In this document: positions 57,077 to 64,000 of the stretch, one piece after another
How positions within the stretch are numbered: the stretch's first letter is position 1
How the letters are laid out: every line of letters starts with the position of its first letter
Assembly (NCBI RefSeq): GCF_003594915.1
Contig: NZ_QZCS01000016.1
Coordinates: 1 to 64,000, forward strand
DNA: 64,000 nucleotides
Direction of reading: 5' to 3'
Source: Enterobacter chuandaensis
Lineage (GTDB): Bacteria > Pseudomonadota > Gammaproteobacteria > Enterobacterales > Enterobacteriaceae
The notes under the pieces: model-generated
What the model was told of the DNA's origin: nothing
What the model saw: only the letters and a program-made list of their open reading frames with translations
The model's database searches: none
Made by a program: the position numbers and the translations under genes

Positions 57077-58513
57077 ATGAGTCAAACCACTTTGTATCCG
57101 GTTGTGATGGCTGGTGGCTCTGGTAGCCGGTTGTGGCCGCTGTCCCGCGTGCTCTATCCAAAACAGTTCCTCTGCCTGAAAGGGGATCTCACCATGCTGC
57201 AGACGACGGTAAACCGTCTGCATGGCGTGGAGTGTGAAAGCCCGGTGGTGATTTGTAACGAACAGCACCGCTTTATCGTTGCCGAGCAGCTGCGCCAGCT
57301 GAACAAACTCACCGAAAATATTATCCTGGAGCCTGCTGGCCGTAATACCGCGCCTGCGATCGCCCTGGCGGCGCTGGCGGCAAAACGCAGCAGCCCTGAC
57401 TGTGACCCGCTGATGCTGGTCCTGGCGGCAGACCACGTTATCCAGCAGGAAGACGCGTTCCGCGACGCGGTGCGTGCGGCCATTCCTTACGCCGAGAGCG
57501 GCAAGCTGGTGACCTTCGGCATCGTGCCGGATCTGCCGGAAACTGGCTATGGCTACATCCGGCGCTGCAGCGTGACGCCGGGTGAAGGCGACAGCGTGGC
57601 GTTTGACGTGGCGCAGTTTGTTGAAAAACCGAATCTCGAAACCGCGCAGGCCTACGTTGCCAGCGGTGAATATTACTGGAACAGCGGGATGTTCCTGTTC
57701 CGCGCCGGACGCTATCTTGAAGAGCTGCGCAAATACCGCCCGGATATTCTTAACGCCTGCGAAAAAGCGATGGCGGTGGTGGACCCGGATCTCGACTTCA
57801 TCCGCGTGGATGAAGAGGCGTTCCTCGCCTGCCCGGAAGAGTCCATTGACTACGCGGTGATGGAACGTACGGCAGATGCCGTCGTGGTACCGATGGATGC
57901 GGGCTGGAGCGATGTGGGCTCCTGGTCCTCCCTGTGGGAGATCAGCGCCCATACCCCGGAGGGTAACGTCCATCACGGCGATGTGATTAGTCACAAAACG
58001 GAAAACAGCTACGTTTACGCCGAGTCCGGCCTGGTGACCACCGTCGGGGTGAAGGATCTGGTGGTTGTCCAGACCAAAGACGCGGTGCTGATTGCCGACC
58101 GTAATGCCGTGCAGGACGTTAAAAAAGTGGTGGAGAAGATCAAGGCGGACGGTCGCCACGAGCACCATATTCACCGCGAAGTCTACCGTCCGTGGGGGAA
58201 ATATGACTCCATTGACTCCGGTGACCGCTATCAGGTGAAACGCATCACCGTGAAGCCGGGCGAGGGGCTGTCGGTGCAGATGCACCATCACCGCGCCGAA
58301 CACTGGGTGGTGGTGGCGGGTACCGCTAAAGTCACTATCGACGGTGAAGTCAAACTGCTGGGCGAAAACGAGTCCATTTATATTCCACTGGGCGCCACAC
58401 ACTGTCTGGAAAACCCGGGGAAAATTCCGCTCGACTTAATTGAGGTGCGCTCCGGCTCGTATCTGGAAGAGGATGACATTATCCGCTTCCAGGACCGTTA
58501 CGGGCGAGTGTAA
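57077..58513 (+). CDS. manC: Mannose-1-phosphate guanylyltransferase
   Basis: ManC (CpsB) makes GDP-mannose from GTP and mannose-1-phosphate. The 478-residue protein has the pyrophosphorylase signature [20 protein letters not shown] (11-30) and a C-terminal cupin domain ([20 protein letters not shown]) of the type II phosphomannose isomerase kind. A REP element separates it from manB. Confidence 0.97.
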   Translation: MSQTTLYPVVMAGGSGSRLWPLSRVLYPKQFLCLKGDLTMLQTTVNRLHGVECESPVVICNEQHRFIVAEQLRQLNKLTENIILEPAGRNTAPAIALAALAAKRSSPDCDPLMLVLAADHVIQQEDAFRDAVRAAIPYAESGKLVTFGIVPDLPETGYGYIRRCSVTPGEGDSVAFDVAQFVEKPNLETAQAYVASGEYYWNSGMFLFRAGRYLEELRKYRPDILNACEKAMAVVDPDLDFIRVDEEAFLACPEESIDYAVMERTADAVVVPMDAGWSDVGSWSSLWEISAHTPEGNVHHGDVISHKTENSYVYAESGLVTTVGVKDLVVVQTKDAVLIADRNAVQDVKKVVEKIKADGRHEHHIHREVYRPWGKYDSIDSGDRYQVKRITVKPGEGLSVQMHHHRAEHWVVVAGTAKVTIDGEVKLLGENESIYIPLGATHCLENPGKIPLDLIEVRSGSYLEEDDIIRFQDRYGRV

Positions 58514-58526
58514 ACCTTTGCTTCAT

Positions 58527-58552
58527 GCCCGGTGGCGCTGCGCTTACCGGGC
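58527..58552. repeat. REP-like element between manC and manB
   Basis: GCCCGGT (58527-58533) and ACCGGGC (58546-58552) flank GGCGCTGCGC. It lies within the transcribed colanic acid operon. Confidence 0.7.
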
Positions 58553-58622
58553 CTACGAATGACAAAAATAAATTTGGCCATTAAGTGGTCAGGGCCAACT
58601 GTTGCCTGAAAAAGGGGTCATC

Positions 58623-59993
58623 ATGGAAAAGTTAACCTGTTTTAAAGCCTACGATATTCGCGGCAAGCTGGGCGAAGAGCTGAATGAAGACATCGCGTGG
58701 CGTATTGGCCGCGCATACGGCGAATATCTGAAGCCACAAACTATCGTGCTGGGCGGCGACGTGCGTCTGACCAGCGAGTCCCTGAAGCTGGCGCTGGCAA
58801 AAGGGCTGCAGGACGCGGGCGTGGACGTGCTGGATATCGGCCTGTCCGGGACCGAAGAGATCTATTTTGCCACCTTCCACCTGGGCGTGGACGGCGGTAT
58901 CGAAGTCACCGCCAGCCATAACCCGATGGACTACAACGGCATGAAGCTGGTGCGCAAGGGTGCCCGTCCGATCAGCGGCGACACCGGCCTGCGAGACGTG
59001 CAGTGCCTCGCGGAAGCCAACGACTTCCCGCCGGTGAACGAGGCGAAGCGCGGCAGCTATAAGCAGATCAACCTTCAAAAAGAGTACATCGACCACCTGC
59101 TGGGCTACATCAACGTGGCGAACCTCAAGCCGCTGAAGCTGGTCATCAACTCCGGTAACGGTGCCGCTGGCCCGGTTGTTGATGCTCTTGAAGCGCGCTT
59201 TAAGGCGCTGAACGTGCCGGTGACCTTCATCAAAGTACACAACACCCCGGACGGCAACTTCCCTAACGGTATTCCTAATCCGCTGCTGCCGGAGTGCCGC
59301 GACGACACCCGCAACGCGGTGATTGAGCACGGTGCCGATATGGGCATCGCCTTTGATGGCGATTTCGACCGCTGCTTCCTGTTCGACGAGAAAGGGCAGT
59401 TCATCGAGGGGTACTACATAGTCGGCCTGCTGGCGGAAGCATTCCTCGAGAAAAACCCGGGCGCGAAGATTATTCACGACCCGCGCCTTTCCTGGAACAC
59501 GGTTGACGTAGTGTCCGCGGCGGGCGGCACGCCGGTGATGTCCAAAACCGGCCACGCCTTCATCAAAGAGCGCATGCGCGAAGAAGACGCCATTTACGGC
59601 GGTGAGATGAGCGCCCACCACTACTTCCGCGACTTTGCCTACTGCGACAGCGGGATGATCCCGTGGCTGCTGGTCACCGAGCTGCTGTGCCTGAAGGGGC
59701 AGACCCTGGGCGAGCTGGTGCGCGACCGCATGGCGGCATTCCCGGCGAGCGGGGAGATCAACAGCAAGCTGGCGCAGCCGGCCGAGGCCATTGCCCGCGT
59801 GGAGCAGCACTTTGCCATTCACGCGCTGGAAATTGACCGTACCGACGGCATCAGCATGGCGTTCCCGCAGTGGCGCTTTAACCTGCGCTCGTCCAACACC
59901 GAGCCGGTGGTGCGCCTGAACGTGGAATCCCGCGCCGACACGGCGCTGATGGAAGCCCGAACGAAGGACATTCTGGCGCTGTTGAATCAGTAA
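58623..59993 (+). CDS. manB: Phosphomannomutase
   Basis: ManB (CpsG) interconverts mannose-6-phosphate and mannose-1-phosphate. The 456-residue enzyme has the phosphoserine loop [15 protein letters not shown] (Ser about 98), the metal-binding DGDFDRC, and [10 protein letters not shown] for sugar binding. ATG 58623 follows AAAAAGGGGTC; an in-frame ATG at 58602 would add seven unmatched residues. Confidence 0.97.
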   Translation: MEKLTCFKAYDIRGKLGEELNEDIAWRIGRAYGEYLKPQTIVLGGDVRLTSESLKLALAKGLQDAGVDVLDIGLSGTEEIYFATFHLGVDGGIEVTASHNPMDYNGMKLVRKGARPISGDTGLRDVQCLAEANDFPPVNEAKRGSYKQINLQKEYIDHLLGYINVANLKPLKLVINSGNGAAGPVVDALEARFKALNVPVTFIKVHNTPDGNFPNGIPNPLLPECRDDTRNAVIEHGADMGIAFDGDFDRCFLFDEKGQFIEGYYIVGLLAEAFLEKNPGAKIIHDPRLSWNTVDVVSAAGGTPVMSKTGHAFIKERMREEDAIYGGEMSAHHYFRDFAYCDSGMIPWLLVTELLCLKGQTLGELVRDRMAAFPASGEINSKLAQPAEAIARVEQHFAIHALEIDRTDGISMAFPQWRFNLRSSNTEPVVRLNVESRADTALMEARTKDILALLNQ

Positions 59994-60011
59994 TACGAAA
60001 ACCTGAAGTCT

Positions 60012-60061
60012 GCCCTCACCCCGGCCCTCTCCCCAGAGGGGGAGAGAGTTAGGGTGAGGGG
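60012..60061. repeat. CCCTCTCCCC-type hairpin repeat between manB and wcaJ
   Basis: CTCACCCC and GCCCTCTCCCC face GGGGAGAG and AGGGTGAGG, giving a long imperfect hairpin. It is the fourth copy of this family in the window and the second in the colanic acid operon. Confidence 0.72.
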
Positions 60062-60090
60062 TAAGGTTTTGGTTGAATAAAGGAACAACG

Positions 60091-61485
60091 ATGACGAATC
60101 TAAAAAAACGCGAACGAGCGAGAACGAATGCATCGTTAATCTCTATGGTGCAGCGTTTTTCTGATATCACCATCATGGTCGGTGGATTGTGGGCGGTGTG
60201 TCGGATCAGCGGGCTGCCGTTCTTATACATGCATCTGCTGATGGCACTGATTGCGCTGGTCGTGTTTCAGATGATCGGCGGGATGACCGATTTCTACCGC
60301 TCGTGGCGCGGCGTGAAAATGACCACCGAACTGATGCTGCTGCTGCAGAACTGGACCCTGAGCCTGATCTTCAGCGCAGGCCTGGTGGCGTTCAGCCATG
60401 ATTTTGACAACCGCTTCGTGACTTATCTCTGCTGGTACCTGTTAACCAGCGTCGGCATGGTGGTGTGCCGCTCTCTGATCCGCTTCGGTGCGGGCTGGCT
60501 GCGTAACCGCGGCTATAACCGTCGCTTCGTGGCGGTGGCGGGCGATCTGCCGGTCGGGAAGGTGCTGCTCGACAGCTTCCGCAAAGAGCCGTGGTTAGGG
60601 TTTGAAGTGGTGGGGATTTACCACGACGCGAAGCCGGGCGGCGTGCCGTCGGACTGGGCGGGCAATTACGCGCAGCTTATTGAAGATGCGAAGGCCGGCA
60701 AAATTCACAACGTCTATATCGCCATGCAGATGAAGGACGAATCCCGCATCAAGCAGCTGATGCGCGAGCTGGCGGACACCACCTGTTCGGTGATCCTCAT
60801 CCCGGACGTCTTTACCTTCAACATCCTCCATTCACGCATTGAAGAAGTAAACGGTGTGCCGGTGGTACCGCTGTATGACACGCCGCTGTCGGGTATTAAC
60901 CGCGTGCTCAAGCGCGTGGAGGATATCGTGCTCTCTTCGCTGATTTTACTGCTTATTTCCCCGGTGCTGTGCTGCATTGCCCTGGCGGTGAAGCTGAGCT
61001 CTCCCGGCCCGGTTATCTTCCGTCAGACCCGCTACGGCATGGACGGTAAGCCGATCATGGTGTGGAAATTCCGCTCCATGAAGGTGATGGAAAACGACAA
61101 GGTGGTGACCCAGGCGACGCAGAACGATCCCCGCGTCACCCGCGTGGGGAACTTCCTGCGCCGCACTTCGCTTGACGAGCTGCCGCAGTTCATCAACGTC
61201 TTTACCGGCGGCATGTCGATTGTTGGCCCGCGTCCACACGCGGTGGCGCACAACGAGCAGTACCGCTCGCTGATTGAAGGCTACATGCTGCGCCATAAGG
61301 TGAAACCGGGCATTACCGGTTGGGCGCAGATCAACGGCTGGCGCGGCGAAACCGACACGCTGGAAAAAATGGAAAAACGTATCGAATTCGATCTGGAGTA
61401 CATCCGTGAATGGAGTATCTGGTTCGATATCAAGATTGTTTTTCTGACCATCTTCAAAGGTTTCGTGAACAAAGCGGCGTACTAA
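60091..61485 (+). CDS. wcaJ: Undecaprenyl-phosphate glucose phosphotransferase WcaJ
   Basis: WcaJ starts the repeat unit by moving glucose-1-phosphate from UDP-glucose to undecaprenyl phosphate. The 464-residue membrane protein has N-terminal helices, a CoA-binding-like domain, a re-entrant helix (LSSLILLLISPVLCCIALAV) and the polyprenol phosphotransferase domain (RRTSLDELPQFINVFTGGMS; VGPRPHAVAHNEQY). ATG 60091 matches the E. coli start and length. Confidence 0.97.
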   Translation: MTNLKKRERARTNASLISMVQRFSDITIMVGGLWAVCRISGLPFLYMHLLMALIALVVFQMIGGMTDFYRSWRGVKMTTELMLLLQNWTLSLIFSAGLVAFSHDFDNRFVTYLCWYLLTSVGMVVCRSLIRFGAGWLRNRGYNRRFVAVAGDLPVGKVLLDSFRKEPWLGFEVVGIYHDAKPGGVPSDWAGNYAQLIEDAKAGKIHNVYIAMQMKDESRIKQLMRELADTTCSVILIPDVFTFNILHSRIEEVNGVPVVPLYDTPLSGINRVLKRVEDIVLSSLILLLISPVLCCIALAVKLSSPGPVIFRQTRYGMDGKPIMVWKFRSMKVMENDKVVTQATQNDPRVTRVGNFLRRTSLDELPQFINVFTGGMSIVGPRPHAVAHNEQYRSLIEGYMLRHKVKPGITGWAQINGWRGETDTLEKMEKRIEFDLEYIREWSIWFDIKIVFLTIFKGFVNKAAY

Positions 61486-61486
61486 G

Positions 61487-62965
61487 ATGAGCTTACGTGA
61501 AAAAACCATCAGCGGGGCGAAGTGGTCAGCGATGGCGACCATCGTCATCATTGGCCTCGGCCTGGTGCAGATGACGGTGCTGGCGCGCATTATTGATAAT
61601 CACCAGTTCGGCCTGCTGACTGTCTCGCTGGTGATTATCGCGCTGGCCGACACGCTGTCTGACTTTGGTATCGCCAACTCCATTATCCAGCGTAAAGAGA
61701 TTAGCCATCTCGAGCTGACCACGCTCTACTGGCTGAACGTTGGGCTGGGCATTTTCGTGTTCGTGCTGGTGTTCCTGCTGAGCGACACCATCGCCAGCGT
61801 GCTGCACAACCCGGATCTGGCTCCGCTGATGCGCACGCTGTCGTTTGCTTTCGTGGTGATCCCCCACGGACAGCAGTTTCGCGCGCTGATGCAAAAAGAG
61901 CTGGAGTTCAACAAAATCGGCATGATTGAAACCAGCGCGGTGCTGGCGGGCTTTACCTTCACCGTGGTGAGCGCCCATTTCTGGCCGCTGGCGATGACCG
62001 CCATCCTCGGTTATCTGGTGAATTCTGCCGTGCGTACGCTGCTGTTCGGCTACTTTGGCCGCAAGATTTACCGTCCGGGGCTGCACTTCTCTCTCGCATC
62101 CGTTTCATCCAATCTGCGCTTTGGCGCGTGGCTGACGGCGGACAGCATTATCAACTACGTGAACACCAACCTCTCGACGCTGGTGCTGGCGCGCATCCTG
62201 GGCGCGAGCGTGGCGGGGGGCTACAATCTGGCCTATAACGTCGCGGTTGTTCCTCCTATGAAGCTGAACCCGATTATCACCCGCGTGCTGTTCCCGGCGT
62301 TCGCCAAGATTCAGGACGACACCGAGAAGCTGCGCGTCAACTTCTACAAGCTGCTCTCCGTGGTGGGGATCATTAACTTCCCGGTGCTGCTGGGGCTGAT
62401 GGTGGTGTCCAGTAACTTCGTGCCGCTGGTGTTTGGCGAGAAGTGGAACGGCATTATCCCGATCCTGCAGCTGCTGTGCGTGGTGGGGCTGCTGCGCTCC
62501 GTGGGGAATCCGATTGGTTCTCTGCTGATGGCGAAGGCGCGCGTTGATATCAGCTTTAAGTTCAACGTGTTCAAAACCTTCCTGTTTATTCCGGCGATTA
62601 TCGTTGGCGGGCATATGGCGGGCGCCATCGGCGTCACGCTGGGCTTCCTGCTGGTGCAGGTAGTCAACACCGTTCTGAGCTACTTCATCATGATCAAACC
62701 GGTGCTGGGCTCCAGCTACCGTCAGTACATCCTGAGCCTGTGGCTGCCGTTCTATCTCTCATTGCCGACCCTGGCGGTGAGCTACGGCCTGGGCATTATC
62801 CTCAGCGGGCATCTGCCGCTGGCCGCGCTGCTGGCGGTGCAGGTTGCCGCGGGCGCGCTGGCCTTTGGCGTGATGATTGTGCTGTCGCGCAACGCGCTGG
62901 TGGTTGAGATGAAGCGCCAGTTTTGCCGTAACGAAAAAATGAAAACGCTGCTTCGCGCAGGCTAG
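61487..62965 (+). CDS. wzxC: Colanic acid lipid-linked repeat flippase WzxC
   Basis: This 492-residue polysaccharide-transport protein of the MOP superfamily has about 12-14 membrane helices and starts LREKTISGAKWSAMATIVII. It moves the undecaprenyl-linked repeat across the inner membrane for WcaD. It begins 1 bp after wcaJ. Confidence 0.96.
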   Translation: MSLREKTISGAKWSAMATIVIIGLGLVQMTVLARIIDNHQFGLLTVSLVIIALADTLSDFGIANSIIQRKEISHLELTTLYWLNVGLGIFVFVLVFLLSDTIASVLHNPDLAPLMRTLSFAFVVIPHGQQFRALMQKELEFNKIGMIETSAVLAGFTFTVVSAHFWPLAMTAILGYLVNSAVRTLLFGYFGRKIYRPGLHFSLASVSSNLRFGAWLTADSIINYVNTNLSTLVLARILGASVAGGYNLAYNVAVVPPMKLNPIITRVLFPAFAKIQDDTEKLRVNFYKLLSVVGIINFPVLLGLMVVSSNFVPLVFGEKWNGIIPILQLLCVVGLLRSVGNPIGSLLMAKARVDISFKFNVFKTFLFIPAIIVGGHMAGAIGVTLGFLLVQVVNTVLSYFIMIKPVLGSSYRQYILSLWLPFYLSLPTLAVSYGLGIILSGHLPLAALLAVQVAAGALAFGVMIVLSRNALVVEMKRQFCRNEKMKTLLRAG

Positions 62966-62982
62966 TTCTTTAAGAGGCCATT

Positions 62983-64000
62983 ATGAAATTATTAATTCTT
63001 GGCAACCATACCTGCGGCAACCGTGGCGACAGCGCCATCCTGCGCGGTTTACTGGATGCAATTAACACCCTTAAGCCTGAGACTGAAGTGGACGTGATGA
63101 GCCGTTATCCGGTCAGCTCATCCTGGTTACTGAACCGCCCGGTGATGGGCGACCCGCTCTACAGCCAGATGAAACAGCACAACAACGCCGCGGGCGTGAT
63201 GGGGCGCGTGAAAAAAGTGCTGCGCCGTCGCTACCAGCATCAGGTGCTGCTTTCCCGCGTGACCGACACCGGCAAGCTGCGCAACATCGCAATCGCGCAG
63301 GGCTTTACCGATTTCGTGCGTCTGCTGTCTGGCTATGACGCGATTATTCAGGTCGGCGGATCGTTCTTCGTCGATCTCTACGGCGTGCCGCAGTTTGAGC
63401 ATGCGCTGTGCACGTTTATGGCGAAAAAGCCGCTGTTTATGATCGGCCACAGCGTCGGGCCATTCCAGGATCCGCAGTTTAACCAGCTGGCGAACTACGT
63501 GTTCGGCCACTGTGACGCGCTGATCCTGCGTGAATCGGTCAGCCTCGAGATGATGAAGCGCAGCGAAATTGACACCTCGAAAGTTGAACACGGCGTGGAC
63601 ACCGCCTGGCTGGTGGATCACCAGGACGATAATTTCCAGCCGAGCTACGCGGTACAGCACTGGCTCGACGTGGCGGCGAAACAGAAAACCGTCGCGATTA
63701 CCCTGCGTGAACTCGCTCCGTTCGATAAGCGTCTTGGCACCACCCAGGCAGCCTACGAGAAAGCGTTCGCCGACGTGGTGAACCGCGTGCTGGACAGCGG
63801 TTACCAGGTGCTGGCGCTCTCAACCTGTACCGGCATCGACAGCTACAACAAAGATGACCGCATGGTGGCGCTGAACCTGCGCAACCTGGTGAACGACCCG
63901 TCCCGCTACCATGTGGTGATGGACGAACTGAACGACCTGGAGATGGGCAAACTGCTCGCAGCCTGCGACCTGACCGTCGGCACGCGCCTGCACTCCGCCA
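62983..64000 (+). CDS. wcaK: Colanic acid pyruvyltransferase-family protein WcaK, cut by the window
   Basis: The frame stays open from ATG 62983 to the window end (339 codons visible). It opens MKLLILGNHTCGNRGDSAIL and includes IIQVGGSFFVDLYGVP, MIGHSVGPFQ and TVGTRLHSA, all marks of polysaccharide pyruvyl transferases. AAGAGGCC precedes the start. It should add the pyruvate ketal of colanic acid. About 85 residues would be missing by comparison with E. coli. Confidence 0.95.
   Translation, partial: MKLLILGNHTCGNRGDSAILRGLLDAINTLKPETEVDVMSRYPVSSSWLLNRPVMGDPLYSQMKQHNNAAGVMGRVKKVLRRRYQHQVLLSRVTDTGKLRNIAIAQGFTDFVRLLSGYDAIIQVGGSFFVDLYGVPQFEHALCTFMAKKPLFMIGHSVGPFQDPQFNQLANYVFGHCDALILRESVSLEMMKRSEIDTSKVEHGVDTAWLVDHQDDNFQPSYAVQHWLDVAAKQKTVAITLRELAPFDKRLGTTQAAYEKAFADVVNRVLDSGYQVLALSTCTGIDSYNKDDRMVALNLRNLVNDPSRYHVVMDELNDLEMGKLLAACDLTVGTRLHSA

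Overview
The window looks like a chromosome segment of a GC-rich enterobacterium close to Enterobacter. Gene order and protein sequences from thiM to wcaK follow the Escherichia coli thiM-yegW-yegV-yegU-yegT-fbaB-yegS ... baeR-baeS-mdtDCBA-yegD-alkA-dgcE-udk-dcd-asmA-yegH-wza block. The E. coli genes yegX, ogrK, yegP and yegI-L are absent, and a DUF523 gene sits next to yegS. Identifications rest on reading the sequence and on remembered family features; no database search was run.

Positions 140-11539 are an integrated mobile element of about 11.35 kb, more AT-rich than the rest. A perfect 48-bp direct repeat (140-187 and 11492-11539) bounds it, and that repeat is the core of the thiM TPP riboswitch. 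The element inserted inside the riboswitch and carries its own replacement 5' half, so the copy in front of thiM is whole (stem P1 can pair). The copy left upstream of the integrase has lost the 3' strand of P1. Cargo, left to right: tyrosine integrase; SIR2-domain protein; a minus-strand operon of HigB-like toxin, HigA-ImmA/IrrE fusion and 'beta' family protein behind a promoter with two palindromic operators; serine resolvase with a res-like site array; two small exported proteins; four 22-bp tandem iteron-like repeats next to an AT-rich stretch; a promoter with a Fur-box-like palindrome, then a leader terminator and a run of small genes (one ribbon-helix-helix-like, one winged-helix-like, one 34-residue membrane peptide); a small PD-(D/E)XK nuclease-like protein; and a small helical protein. 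The iterons, res site and small regulators suggest an integrating plasmid-like element that carries phage-defence genes. No relaxase or structural phage gene is visible.

11.5-20.2 kb holds thiamine salvage (thiM, thiD), the yegW/V/U/T sugar or nucleoside catabolic group, class I aldolase fbaB, lipid kinase yegS, a DUF523 gene and the sRNA CyaR with a CRP site centred at -41.5. 20.2-32.7 kb holds trhP (yegQ) and one minus-strand operon, mdtABCD-baeSR (RND efflux plus envelope-stress two-component system). 32.8-43.7 kb holds yegD, alkA, dgcE, udk, dcd, asmA and yegH.

44.1 kb to the right edge is the colanic acid operon (wza to wcaK, the last gene cut by the window). It is preceded by a JUMPStart/ops sequence for RfaH. 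It encodes export (Wza, Wzb, Wzc), GDP-fucose and GDP-mannose supply (ManB, ManC, Gmd, Fcl, Gmm), the initiating transferase WcaJ, glycosyl-, acetyl- and pyruvyltransferases, polymerase WcaD and flippase WzxC. REP-type and CCCTCTCCCC-type hairpin repeats sit in several intergenic gaps, two of them inside the colanic acid operon.
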